Source: an uncultured Clostridia bacterium (GTDB lineage Bacteria > Bacillota > Clostridia > Christensenellales > Aristaeellaceae). From it: a stretch of DNA of 64,000 bases. The notes under the pieces are model-generated. The model did not search any database. It saw only the letters and a list, made by a program, of their open reading frames with translations, and was not told the DNA's origin. The stretch covers positions 172,830 through 236,829 of the forward strand of contig CALCQO010000023.1 in assembly GCA_937894675.1 (NCBI GenBank). The letters are read 5' to 3'. Numbering within the stretch: position 1 is the stretch's first letter; every line of letters starts with the position of its first letter. Of the stretch, positions 36,126 to 44,304 are shown piece after piece. A program made the position numbers and the translations under genes.

Positions 36126-36160
36126 AAAACCGCGCTGCAGGTATCTTGCAGCGCGGTTTT
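36126..36160 (+). terminator. Strong hairpin after mal
   Basis: A 14-bp stem (AAAACCGCGCTGCA and complement) with a 7-nt loop ends in TTTTATT. It would terminate or strongly attenuate the glutamate mutase transcript before the next gene, whose ribosome-binding site begins right after it. Confidence 0.85.
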
Positions 36161-36173
36161 ATTGGAGGCTTTT

Positions 36174-37097
36174 ATGTTTATTACACAGGTAAATCCGCTA
36201 TACAGCGTATATTTCGCGCCGCGCGGCTTTGTGCGCATGACTTCCCTAGGCGCGCAGATCGCGCAGCAGCATCTGACCGCTTTTGACAGGCTGATTGGCA
36301 TCATAGGCGAAGCGGGATCCGGGAAAAGCCTGATTATCAAGGGCATGTTTCCAGGGCTTGAATTAACCAATGATGATGACGGCGTCAATGTAAGGCCTTT
36401 GCCGCTGCTGGATGTGGATGAGGAAGGGTTCTATCAGCCCCACACCTATCATTTGGACATTCGTTTCGAGTCCGCTTTTACCCAGATGCATGTACTGGCT
36501 GACGCCATCAAGGAAGCGGTGGATAAAGGCCGCCGCGTGGTGGTGGAGCATTTCGACTTAATCTATCCAATTATTGGCTTGAACGCGGAATTGCTTGTAG
36601 GGATAGGGGAAGAGGTTATCGTCACCCGTCCAACCATTTTCGGGCCGGAACCGGACGACCTATCCGTCATCGTAACCAAATCCAACAAATACCGCCGTAT
36701 GGTTCACTCGGCTGAGGATTTAACAGAGTTCTACCTGCATAAGCATTTGCCTGCCTCCGTAGAATATGCCCATGGTGATGTCAGGCATGGGTTCCTGCTG
36801 AAGTTCAATGAGAAACCGGATATCAATCTGGATGAGCTGGAAACGTATGTGCGGGACTTGATCTCCCAGGATTTACCCATCAGCTATCTGGATGATATGC
36901 ATATTAAAATTGGGGAGTATGTGCATAAGTGCACTGGTCCGCGCATGCACGCGACAAGAACCGGTAAGATAGAGAACTTCCGGGTCTTAAAGGAACTGCA
37001 TTTCGATGTGCTGAGCAATCAATACATCATGGTGGGGCTTGTCGGAAGCGACGCTGTCGGCAACATCCGGGATATCAACAGCATCAGCATTTTATAG
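36174..37097 (+). CDS. P-loop NTPase with C-terminal AlaRS-editing-like domain, glutamate mutase cluster associated
   Basis: 307-residue protein. An N-terminal P-loop GEAGSGKS lies at residues 45-52, with a Walker B-like VVVEHFDLI around 125-133, recalling uridine kinase-like NTPases. The C-terminal third carries CTGPRMHATRTGKIENFRVL, resembling the zinc-binding end of the alanyl-tRNA synthetase editing domain (C-G-G-T-H, TGEIG); Cys253 and His259 are the candidate ligands, with HGDVRH upstream. I recall similar proteins being annotated as alanine-tRNA synthetase second additional domain proteins in clostridial genomes. Its position just after mal suggests a link to glutamate fermentation; function unknown. 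ATG 36174 has TTGGAGG upstream. Confidence 0.72.
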   Translation: MFITQVNPLYSVYFAPRGFVRMTSLGAQIAQQHLTAFDRLIGIIGEAGSGKSLIIKGMFPGLELTNDDDGVNVRPLPLLDVDEEGFYQPHTYHLDIRFESAFTQMHVLADAIKEAVDKGRRVVVEHFDLIYPIIGLNAELLVGIGEEVIVTRPTIFGPEPDDLSVIVTKSNKYRRMVHSAEDLTEFYLHKHLPASVEYAHGDVRHGFLLKFNEKPDINLDELETYVRDLISQDLPISYLDDMHIKIGEYVHKCTGPRMHATRTGKIENFRVLKELHFDVLSNQYIMVGLVGSDAVGNIRDINSISIL

Positions 37098-37102
37098 TCA
37101 GT

Positions 37103-38461
37103 TTACATAAGCTGAAACAGCAGAATATTCTCAATCCCCGCTGTTTGGCAGAACATATCCACCGGACAGCACCGTTGAATCCGGTAGCCGTTATCCAGCA
37201 GGTAACGGGTGTCTCTGGCCTGGGTAGCGGGGTGGCAGCTGATGTAGATGATTTTATTGGTTTCCGCCTGTATCAAGGCATCCAGTACTTCTTGATCCGC
37301 GCCTTTTCTGGGCGGGTCTAGCATCACCAAATCCGGCTTATAACCCTGAGCGATGAGCTTAGGTAGTTCAACCTCTGCTTTGCCCTGGATAAATTCAGCG
37401 TTGTGTATGTTGTTAGCAAGCGCGTTGCTTTTGGCGTCCTCAATGGCTTGCGGAACAATCTCAATGCCAATTACCTGCTTAACATGGCTGGCAAAACAAA
37501 GGGAGATAGTGCCCGCGCCGCAGTAAATGTCCAGCATCGTTTCGTCAGGCTTGGCACCGCTGATTGAAATCGCTGTGCTGTAGAGCACTTCCGTCATCAC
37601 AGGGTTCACCTGGAAAAAAGACAGGGGAGAAATGCGGAAACGCAGGCCAAGAAGAGACTCCTGAAGATAGCGCTCTCCCCAGATCACCTGATAATCCGGC
37701 CCAAGAATGGTATTACCGCGGCTTGTATTCACGCTATAGCTGACGCCTTCCAGTTTGGGAACCTGTTTAATCAGCATTTCTATCAACGCGTCCTGATAAG
37801 GAATGCGTTTTCCGTTGATGACAAGCAGCAGGATGGACTCCCCCTGGCGATTGACGCGCGACACAATGTGACGGATTAGCCCTTTCCCGCTTTGTTCATC
37901 ATAAGCGGAAACAGCATGCTGCCGCATCCATGCCAGCACAATTTCCTTCAGCTGAATGTCCGGGGGCATGGAGAGGAAGCACTCTTCAATAGGAACAATC
38001 CGGTGGCTGCGGGGGGCATAGAATCCCGAGACAGGCACGCCAAGGGCGTCCTGGACAGGCATTGCCATTTTATTGCGGTAATTCCAGGGATTATCCATCC
38101 CGAGGGTTTCTTCCACAGCGATATCGCTTTTTGCGATACGTCTCATGTTGTTTTCTACTCCATCCTGTTTAAAGCGCAAGGAAGATGGATAATCCATATG
38201 CTGCGTGGAGCACCCGCCGCATTTGCCGTAATGGGGACATGGGGGTGTCACCCTGTTTATTGATGGAGTTACTACCTCCAGCAACTTTCCATAGGCAAAG
38301 CTTTTCTTTACGCTGAGAATCTGAACGCGCACTAACTCTGCGGGTAATGCAAAGGGCACGAAGATCACAAAATCTTCGTGCCTTCCGATACCCTGCGCCT
38401 CACTGCCCAGGGAATCAATGCGCAGCTGAATGACATCATTCTTTTTTAATAAACTTGCCAT
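37103..38461 (-). CDS. 23S rRNA (uracil-5-)-methyltransferase, RlmCD/RumA family
   Basis: 452-residue SAM-dependent m5U methyltransferase of the TrmA/RumA family. It has an N-terminal TRAM domain (about 8-60), a [4Fe-4S] cluster motif CPHYGKCGGC, the SAM-binding DIYCGAGTISL and the catalytic region ISCHPATQARD, with DPPRKG before it. In Bacillota such proteins modify U747 and/or U1939 of 23S rRNA; which site applies here cannot be determined. It is the third gene of a minus-strand set and ends 5 nt from the convergent P-loop gene. Start overlaps the previous stop by one base. Confidence 0.93.
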   Translation of the reverse strand: MASLLKKNDVIQLRIDSLGSEAQGIGRHEDFVIFVPFALPAELVRVQILSVKKSFAYGKLLEVVTPSINRVTPPCPHYGKCGGCSTQHMDYPSSLRFKQDGVENNMRRIAKSDIAVEETLGMDNPWNYRNKMAMPVQDALGVPVSGFYAPRSHRIVPIEECFLSMPPDIQLKEIVLAWMRQHAVSAYDEQSGKGLIRHIVSRVNRQGESILLLVINGKRIPYQDALIEMLIKQVPKLEGVSYSVNTSRGNTILGPDYQVIWGERYLQESLLGLRFRISPLSFFQVNPVMTEVLYSTAISISGAKPDETMLDIYCGAGTISLCFASHVKQVIGIEIVPQAIEDAKSNALANNIHNAEFIQGKAEVELPKLIAQGYKPDLVMLDPPRKGADQEVLDALIQAETNKIIYISCHPATQARDTRYLLDNGYRIQRCCPVDMFCQTAGIENILLFQLM

Positions 38462-39162
38462 CAGTAATCCTTGCCTTCATAGGTTCTGCACAGCGTGTAC
38501 TTGGAGATCGCGCTGCGTGTGGACCAACCGGCCGCGGTGGAAAGAATGTCGGATATGTATTGCGGCAGAATCCTGTTGAACTTTACTTCCAGGATAATTT
38601 CATCCCTGGGAAAAACAGGAATGGTCGGCAGGGCAGGGTTGAACAGATCGTTAGAGAAAAGACCGGTTCTCAGCTGTTTGTCAAAGGTGATGCGGATATC
38701 CTCTGCTGGGTGCAGATAGGCTTCCCGGACATAGTCAACAATCACAACAGGTTTTAGTAGGCGCAAACGCATTTCTCGAAACACGTCCCGAAGCAAACCG
38801 GAGGATGTGTTCTCAAGCCCGGTAGGATCCCCCGCAATCAATTGCTCGCTTAAATCGCGGCTGATCTGGACAGAGCGCTTGGAAATATACACATTGAATT
38901 TGCTCTTGCACTCCATGCGAATCATCCGGTCAGAGTGGTTATAAATGCGAATCCTGTACTTATCGCGGTCGCTTACACCGGATATTTTATCGTGCAGGGC
39001 ACTGTCGAAAACCGTATCAAAATAGAGCGAGCGGATATGGTACTCGTTGTTCTCATCAGCGTTAGGGTCAGGATGCAGTACGCTTTTCAGCATCCTGGAT
39101 AACACCTGATACTGGGTACGGCTGATATAGTATTTTTGTTCATGCCTGATATTAAGCGCCAT
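38461..39162 (-). CDS. VTC-domain (polyphosphate polymerase-like) protein
   Basis: 233-residue protein of the VTC/CYTH-like triphosphate tunnel fold. RHEQKYYISRTQYQVL, SLYFDT, KYRIRIYN, MECKSK and the final LEVKFN supply the basic and acidic residues expected to line the tunnel. Eukaryotic VTC4 makes polyphosphate; bacterial members next to DUF4956 genes are common, and their activity is largely untested. No signal peptide. It lies 9 nt downstream of the DUF4956 gene and overlaps the methyltransferase gene by one base, so the trio is one transcript. Confidence 0.86.
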   Translation of the reverse strand: MALNIRHEQKYYISRTQYQVLSRMLKSVLHPDPNADENNEYHIRSLYFDTVFDSALHDKISGVSDRDKYRIRIYNHSDRMIRMECKSKFNVYISKRSVQISRDLSEQLIAGDPTGLENTSSGLLRDVFREMRLRLLKPVVIVDYVREAYLHPAEDIRITFDKQLRTGLFSNDLFNPALPTIPVFPRDEIILEVKFNRILPQYISDILSTAAGWSTRSAISKYTLCRTYEGKDY

Positions 39163-39171
39163 GCCGGTTGC

Positions 39172-39879
39172 TTAGAAAGCGGTCTCGTTTTGGCAGGAAA
39201 CCAGGGTAGCGTCATGCACACCGCTGATATCCAGCATATGACCCACGACATCCGAGCGCTGGTTCAGCTGCAGTTCCACGGTCATTTCCGCCCCGGAGCG
39301 CGTGATGGTTTTGGAACGCACACGGTAATTGCGCACGCTGCGGTGCAGTTCCGCGTCAATCTCCTGTTCCGCGATGGGATCAAAATGAACAACCAACAAA
39401 AAGCTTTCGCTTGTGCGGATACGGATAAAGGAGGCAAGCAGCATGACGGTGGAGATGCCTACCACCACAACCATGGCGGGCAGATAGTATTTGGTGCCGA
39501 TTAAAATACCCATGGTGATGGCCCAGAACATATAGCCAGTATCAATAGGATCTTTTACCGCGGTTCTGAAACGGACGATGGACAAAGCGCCCACCATGCC
39601 CATGGACAAAGCGACGTTGCTGCCAATGGCCATAACGACAGAAGAGGTAACCATGGTCAGCAGCACCAGGGTAATGCTGAAAGATGGGTTGTATAAAACA
39701 CCCCGGAAAGTTTTTTTATAGACCAGAGAAATCAGAATACTGGCAATCAGCGCGAACAACAGCACCAGGGCAATATCCTTGGGTGTAAACTGGGCAAACT
39801 GCTGTGTCCACCAATTTCCGGATACAAGATCCTGTTTCCCGGTTATATTTGTAGCTGTTAACAGAGCAAGTGGTGTCAT
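39172..39879 (-). CDS. DUF4956 membrane protein
   Basis: 235-residue membrane protein with four hydrophobic segments in residues 35-145 and a soluble C-terminal alpha/beta domain. The signature GSNVALSMGMVGALSIVRFRTAVKDP-type stretch (residues about 85-110) is characteristic of DUF4956, a family routinely paired with VTC-domain proteins. In other genomes a spore-coat CotH-like kinase often joins the pair, but none is seen here. Role unknown; a membrane partner for polyphosphate synthesis or transport is a reasonable guess. ATG 39879 is preceded by GGAGG. Confidence 0.86.
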   Translation of the reverse strand: MTPLALLTATNITGKQDLVSGNWWTQQFAQFTPKDIALVLLFALIASILISLVYKKTFRGVLYNPSFSITLVLLTMVTSSVVMAIGSNVALSMGMVGALSIVRFRTAVKDPIDTGYMFWAITMGILIGTKYYLPAMVVVVGISTVMLLASFIRIRTSESFLLVVHFDPIAEQEIDAELHRSVRNYRVRSKTITRSGAEMTVELQLNQRSDVVGHMLDISGVHDATLVSCQNETAF

Positions 39880-39911
39880 GTAAAGCCTCCATCCGCATGA
39901 AATCAAACTAT

Positions 39912-39939
39912 ATTATACAGCAATCAACCGGATTGTCCA
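39912..39939 (-). promoter_or_regulatory. Putative promoter of DUF4956-VTC-RlmCD set
   Basis: Minus-strand TGGACA, 16-nt spacer, TATAAT, about 32 nt upstream of the DUF4956 start. Confidence 0.5.
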
Positions 39940-39970
39940 GTCAATCTTCCATCATTTACAATTGGAAGGA

Positions 39971-39999
39971 TTGAATAATCAAGCGCTTTATGGTATTCT
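39971..39999 (+). promoter_or_regulatory. Putative promoter of peptidoglycan-binding lipoprotein
   Basis: TTGAAT, 17-nt spacer, TATTCT with TGG before the -10. It would give an unusually long leader of about 130 nt before the lipoprotein start. The leader holds a short CAGCGTgattAACGCTG hairpin and a 31-codon reading frame (40015-40110) without a well-spaced ribosome-binding site. Confidence 0.5.
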
Positions 40000-40136
40000 C
40001 TGAGCGTGAGGAATATGGGACATTACGGTATTCCTTTGGTCATCAGCGTGATTAACGCTGGGATAGAAATTATGCATGAAATGATTCTGGTTTACCGTTG
40101 TAATAGATGAAACCTGTACAAATGGGGGGGATAGCC

Positions 40137-41549
40137 ATGAAGAAAGTCCATCGTCTTATCAAATACGCAGCCCTTGCGGTTGTGTTGATTGCGGCTGTCG
40201 GTCTTTCCGGCTGTGTAACCACTCCGGACACCGGTTCCGGGCAGGGTACAGCTGGCCAGGGAAGCAACCTTCCTTTTCCCGTGCTAACCCCGGAAGCAAC
40301 CGCTACCCCTGAGGTAGCGCAAACCATTCAGCCCATTGTAACCCCCAGTCCATCCGCCACCCATGGCGGACAGACATTGCCGTGGGGCGGCACCGCCGTT
40401 CCAGGCGCTTTTGTTACCCCAACTTCATCCGCCTTTGCTGTCGTTACCCAAATGCCAACCATGACGCCCTCACCTACCGCGACGGTGTACGTATTAAAAC
40501 TGGGCAGCCAGGGTGATGATGTCCGAAGACTGCAGCGCCGTTTGAAAGAGTTGGGATTCTACTTTGGCAGTACGGACGGCGACTTTGGTACGGGTACTGA
40601 AACAGCGGTCAAAGCCTTCCAGCGCAGAAATAATCTAACAGCCGATGGCATCGCCGGCAACGCGACCACAACGCGCCTGTATTCCAACAACGCGCTTCGC
40701 GCCCGCCCCACCGCGTCCCCGACGCCCAGGGCAACGGCGACGCCCCGGATCAATGAGAACATCTATTTGAGGCTGGGCAATACAGGGCGCGATGTAACCA
40801 GGATGCAGGAAAGACTGATTGATTTGGGCTACCTGTCCGGCAGTGCCAACGGAAGGTTTGACTCTGCTACTGAAAAAGCCGTATACGCTTTCCAGAGAAG
40901 GAATGTTTCCTACTCTGACGGCGTCGCGGGGCCCCTTACCCTCAAAGCCCTCTTCTCTTCCGGCGCGAGGGGTACTTCCACCGCCGTTGGCGTGGTGGGC
41001 GTGTCCCTGAGGGTTGGCCTCACCGATTCGGCAGCGGTACGCAACATGCAGTCTCGGCTGAAGCAGCTGGGGTATTATAACGGAGGCATCGACGGCGACT
41101 TCGGCTCCAGCACGGAGGCAGCTGTGAAAGCGTTCCAAACCAACAACAGCCTGCGTGCTGATGGGGTCGCCGGGGAAGGCACCCTCAATAAGCTGTACAG
41201 CGATGAGGCGCGCTCTGCCAGGTACTCCGCTACTGCCACCCCCAGGGCGGGCAACGTAACCCCCATCCCCAAGACGACGCCCGTAACCACCTATGTGAAT
41301 GTGACGCCCAGCCCAAACAACGAGTATGTAACGCTGCGCGAGGGACACAGCGGCACATTGGTCCGGAACCTCCAGCAGGCGCTGAAGGATCAGGGATACC
41401 TGAGCGGGTATGTTGATGGCAAGTATGGCACCAGCACGGTGGACGCCGTCACCCGTTTCCAACAGAACAACGGTTTGTCCCAGGACGGCGTTGCCGGCCC
41501 GGCAACACAGCGGGTTCTGTTCGAAGGCAATTATCCCGTCGGCTCATAA
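40137..41549 (+). CDS. Lipoprotein with four peptidoglycan-binding (PG_binding_1) repeats
   Basis: 470-residue surface protein. The N-terminus has a type II signal ending in the lipobox LSGC, followed by a Thr/Pro/Ala-rich linker (about residues 28-118). Four PG_binding_1 domains follow, each with the pattern LGxxGxxVxxLQxxLxxLG, DGxFGxxTxxAVxxFQ and DGVAGxxTxxxLF, starting near residues 121, 207, 289 and 397. Further Thr/Pro linkers separate repeats 1-2 and 3-4. No catalytic domain is attached, so it should coat or cross-link the wall from a lipid anchor. ATG 40137 follows a run of seven G. Confidence 0.9.
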   Translation: MKKVHRLIKYAALAVVLIAAVGLSGCVTTPDTGSGQGTAGQGSNLPFPVLTPEATATPEVAQTIQPIVTPSPSATHGGQTLPWGGTAVPGAFVTPTSSAFAVVTQMPTMTPSPTATVYVLKLGSQGDDVRRLQRRLKELGFYFGSTDGDFGTGTETAVKAFQRRNNLTADGIAGNATTTRLYSNNALRARPTASPTPRATATPRINENIYLRLGNTGRDVTRMQERLIDLGYLSGSANGRFDSATEKAVYAFQRRNVSYSDGVAGPLTLKALFSSGARGTSTAVGVVGVSLRVGLTDSAAVRNMQSRLKQLGYYNGGIDGDFGSSTEAAVKAFQTNNSLRADGVAGEGTLNKLYSDEARSARYSATATPRAGNVTPIPKTTPVTTYVNVTPSPNNEYVTLREGHSGTLVRNLQQALKDQGYLSGYVDGKYGTSTVDAVTRFQQNNGLSQDGVAGPATQRVLFEGNYPVGS

Positions 41550-41570
41550 GGAATCAAGATGATAAAAAAG

Positions 41571-41597
41571 ACGGATGCGTTGCAGCATCCGTTTTTT
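41571..41597 (+). terminator. Terminator after lipoprotein gene
   Basis: An 8-bp stem ACGGATGC/GCATCCGT with a 6-nt loop is followed by TTTTT. The A-rich 5' flank also lets it work weakly on the other strand. Confidence 0.92.
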
Positions 41598-41613
41598 ATG
41601 AAAGCAGGAATCT

Positions 41614-42186
41614 ATGCCTTTTGCGGAAGTAATGTTTATCGCAGTCAGTTTGTCCATGGACGCCTTTGCCGTTGCCGTTTGTAAAGGGGCGTGCATGGCA
41701 AAAGTGAATATCAAGGAATGTTTTCTAATCGCTCTGTCGTTTGGATTTTTCCAGGCATTGATGCCCTTTTTAGGATGGCTGGTGGGTTCGCAGTTCGAGC
41801 ACCAAATCAAGGCATTTGACCATTGGGTTGCCTTTGGTTTGCTGGCGTTCATTGGAATAAAAATGATCCAGGAAGCGGTAAAGGGGGAAGAAGCCTGCGA
41901 CGCGGTATGCAAACCGCTGACAGTCAAAGAGTTGATGGTACTTTCTGTCGCGACCAGCATTGACGCATTGGCAGCCGGTATCGTATTTGCCATTGAAGGC
42001 TCAGCCATCTACATGCCGATTGCTGTTATTGGAATAACAACTTTTATATTGTCTCTGGCAGGCTCTCTGTTTGGCAATAAAGTAGGCGCCGCATTCAAGA
42101 ACAAAGCCCAAATCGCGGGCGGTGCCGTGCTGGTGGCGATTGGTTTAAAGATTTTGCTGGAGCATATGGGAATTATTGCATTATAG
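41614..42186 (+). CDS. mntP: Manganese efflux pump MntP-like protein
   Basis: 190-residue membrane protein with six hydrophobic helices. The two inverted repeats carry the acidic signature residues of the MntP/YtaF family, SMDAFAVAVCKG in helix 1 and TSIDALAAGI in helix 4. The family exports Mn2+ and is often switched by a yybP-ykoY riboswitch. Here the gap from the preceding terminator is only about 15 nt, so no riboswitch is present; how it is transcribed is unclear, perhaps by read-through. The 3' end overlaps the convergent uronate-isomerase-like gene by 6 nt. Confidence 0.88.
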   Translation: MPFAEVMFIAVSLSMDAFAVAVCKGACMAKVNIKECFLIALSFGFFQALMPFLGWLVGSQFEHQIKAFDHWVAFGLLAFIGIKMIQEAVKGEEACDAVCKPLTVKELMVLSVATSIDALAAGIVFAIEGSAIYMPIAVIGITTFILSLAGSLFGNKVGAAFKNKAQIAGGAVLVAIGLKILLEHMGIIAL

Positions 42187-43548
42187 GGAGTACAGCGCTT
42201 TGATATTGTGCCAGACAATGTTCTGGCACATTTCTTTTAATCCAGGGATCTCCTGAGATGCTCTCCCGCTGTCAACCCAGTTCCCGAGGCGCTGGCTTAG
42301 CATTCTGCGGTAATAGTCTTGCCGGAACAGATCCGCTAGACAGTTACTATCAGCAAATAAACCTGCGGCAGTGTTCAATACATGATGTTCCGCCAAGGTA
42401 TCTATTTGCCGATAGATTTCCTGTATGCCCTGGTGATGAGCCAATCGGACCTGAATACGCTTATCATCATGGCTTCTTTTCATCTTTTGTGTCAGGAAAA
42501 CAACAGTTTCATACTGGTAAAAGGAACCGCAGGTCAGTATCGTTTTTGGCAAAGCCGATTCTGTATCCAGCTGATAAAACAATTCGAATAGTCGGTCTGC
42601 GACGGGCTCGTCACTAATGTATCTGCAAGAAGTGCTTGTTTTAACGTTTGCGTTATCCCAAGCGCAACCGATACGAAGCTGATGCACCCAGTTTCTCTTC
42701 GCGTACATGATTGATAGGCGATACATGAGCATGGTTTGATAAAAGGCTACCTGCCGCGGCTTGAGTTTGGCACCTGTCATGGCTGCCTTCCATGCTTTCT
42801 CTGCCTTGTCCATACTCAGGTTGAACTTGGGGATTTGTATATTGCTGCAGCCTGCTCTCGCGCCATTTGCGTGAAAATAATCTACACGATTCTCCAGTGC
42901 TCGGATCAAGTCTTCCATGGTGTTCATTTGGATACCCGTCGCACTGGAGAGAAGTTTCACGGCATCCAAGAAGCCTGGCTGATCAATCCGAAAAAAAACG
43001 TCAGGGGAAAAGAGTGGGACAAATGCGGTATTATTTGCCTTTCGGTGTCCCTGAAAGAACTTCAAATCATCCAAGGGAGAACAAGGATGGAACAAAGCGG
43101 AAACATGCAAATCGTTAAGAAGTCTTTGCGGAGTCCAGGGATCTTTATAAAGTTGAAAAGCTGTATCTTCCCAAATCTTTGGCGCGGTTTTCGGTGAGAG
43201 TTGGTCTTGAATTCCAAACAACTTTTGCAGGATGAAATGAACTATAAAATACATACTGCTTCCAGGCGCGGTACTTAGTATTTCACTGAATGAATAGAAT
43301 TGATTTCCATCAAAATCCTTATCATTCTTATTTTCAATATTCTGTTCAGATGGAATGATACCGGGGAGCATAGATGCTTTTTGAAAAAGCAGTTGTAAAA
43401 CATTCTGAAAAGGCTCGTTGCGGTTCAGCATCAGAGGAGGAATCATGGAATAATCAGAAACAATCGGAAGGCCGCGAACCGCGTCATGATATAAAAGCCG
43501 GGCAGTATCCCCGGCTAAAAGGATGTTTTCATCAAGTAATGGATGCAT
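42181..43548 (-). CDS. Degenerate uronate isomerase (UxaC)-like protein
   Basis: 455-residue protein similar along its length to glucuronate isomerase UxaC by eye. Matching landmarks include TARLLYHDAVRGLPI at the start, SMYFIVHFILQKLFGI, MYAKRNWVHQLRIG, LPKTIL, and YYRRMLSQRLGNWVDSG near the end. The active site is not conserved: the metal-binding DYHCHL of UxaC aligns with SDYSMI (residues 31-36), the second ligand region QYHIG reads QLRIG, and the DSRSF loop reads DSNCL. It should not be an isomerase; a binding or structural role is possible. It follows the uridine kinase gene by 3 nt. No uronate pathway genes are nearby. Confidence 0.75.
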   Translation of the reverse strand: MHPLLDENILLAGDTARLLYHDAVRGLPIVSDYSMIPPLMLNRNEPFQNVLQLLFQKASMLPGIIPSEQNIENKNDKDFDGNQFYSFSEILSTAPGSSMYFIVHFILQKLFGIQDQLSPKTAPKIWEDTAFQLYKDPWTPQRLLNDLHVSALFHPCSPLDDLKFFQGHRKANNTAFVPLFSPDVFFRIDQPGFLDAVKLLSSATGIQMNTMEDLIRALENRVDYFHANGARAGCSNIQIPKFNLSMDKAEKAWKAAMTGAKLKPRQVAFYQTMLMYRLSIMYAKRNWVHQLRIGCAWDNANVKTSTSCRYISDEPVADRLFELFYQLDTESALPKTILTCGSFYQYETVVFLTQKMKRSHDDKRIQVRLAHHQGIQEIYRQIDTLAEHHVLNTAAGLFADSNCLADLFRQDYYRRMLSQRLGNWVDSGRASQEIPGLKEMCQNIVWHNIKALYSL

Positions 43549-43551
43549 GGT

Positions 43552-44178
43552 TTACCTTTCGTCGCTTATAGCCAAGGAATTTCTCATATAGCCCGCTAGA
43601 ATATCAACGATTCTCGCGTTTTTTCCGCCCCGGGTAACAATTACATCCGCGAGGGAAATATAGTTGCGGATATACTTGTCGTACATGGGTTTAACAGTAG
43701 TCAGGTACTGGCTGGAAATACTGTCGATACTGCGCTGGCGTTCCTTGATATCGCGATTGATCCTTCGCAGCAGGCAAATATCCGGCTCCACATTGATGTA
43801 CAATTTCAAAAACATCAACTCGCCCAGCCTGGCGTCGTGCAGCGCGTGTATGCCTTCAAGTATCAGCACATCGCAGGGGTGGATGAGCTGCTTGCTGTCG
43901 CATCGTGCGTGCCGGGTAAAATCATAATCCTTTTTTTCGATGGGTTCGCCCCGTAATAAGCATCGGACATCCTCAAATAATGCCTCATGGTCGAATATGG
44001 AGGGCTCGTCATAATTCAGCTTTGTCCGCTGTTCATAGGTTAATTCCGGATGGTCGATATAATAGGCGTCCTGGTTCAGCACATAAGTGCTGATTTTATC
44101 GCCCATCGCTTTGCAAAGTTCTTCCGATAAAGTTGTCTTGCCCGATCCGCTGGCGCCGCAAATTCCAATAAAAAGCAT
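43552..44178 (-). CDS. udk: Uridine kinase
   Basis: 208-residue P-loop kinase phosphorylating uridine and cytidine for pyrimidine salvage. Walker A is GASGSGKTTL (residues 8-17); YVLNQDAYYID, YDFTRHAR and ILEGIHALHD are the substrate and lid elements of the family. Arg-rich RRINRDIKERQRS fits the lid. It heads a two-gene minus-strand unit with the uronate-isomerase-like gene. A GGGAGG site precedes the ATG. Confidence 0.92.
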   Translation of the reverse strand: MLFIGICGASGSGKTTLSEELCKAMGDKISTYVLNQDAYYIDHPELTYEQRTKLNYDEPSIFDHEALFEDVRCLLRGEPIEKKDYDFTRHARCDSKQLIHPCDVLILEGIHALHDARLGELMFLKLYINVEPDICLLRRINRDIKERQRSIDSISSQYLTTVKPMYDKYIRNYISLADVIVTRGGKNARIVDILAGYMRNSLAISDER

Positions 44179-44198
44179 AGCATTCCCTCCCGAAAGGT

Positions 44199-44227
44199 AC
44201 GATAGCGTAAAGGGGAAATATTGTCAA
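44199..44227 (-). promoter_or_regulatory. Putative promoter of udk
   Basis: Minus-strand TTGACA, 17-nt spacer, TATCGT, about 20 nt upstream of the udk start. It is divergent from the metK promoter. Confidence 0.6.
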
Positions 44228-44257
44228 CGCATGGTAATGGGGTATTAAAACCATGTA

Positions 44258-44286
44258 TTGTTTTTTTTCGGGCTATCGCTTATAAT
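44258..44286 (+). promoter_or_regulatory. Promoter of metK
   Basis: TTGTTT, 17-nt spacer, TATAAT. Transcription would begin near 44293, about 12 nt before the SAM-I aptamer. Confidence 0.8.
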
Positions 44287-44304
44287 CAAGCGGAACTGAA
44301 TACT

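Noticed and set aside
40015..40110. A 31-codon reading frame in the leader of the peptidoglycan-binding lipoprotein
   Set aside because: The only GAGG is 3 nt from its ATG, too close for initiation, and the peptide shows no leader-peptide pattern such as codon runs. It is mentioned only as leader content.
41550..41613. yybP-ykoY manganese riboswitch before mntP
   Set aside because: Only a terminator and about 15 nt separate it from the lipoprotein gene; there is no room for the aptamer.
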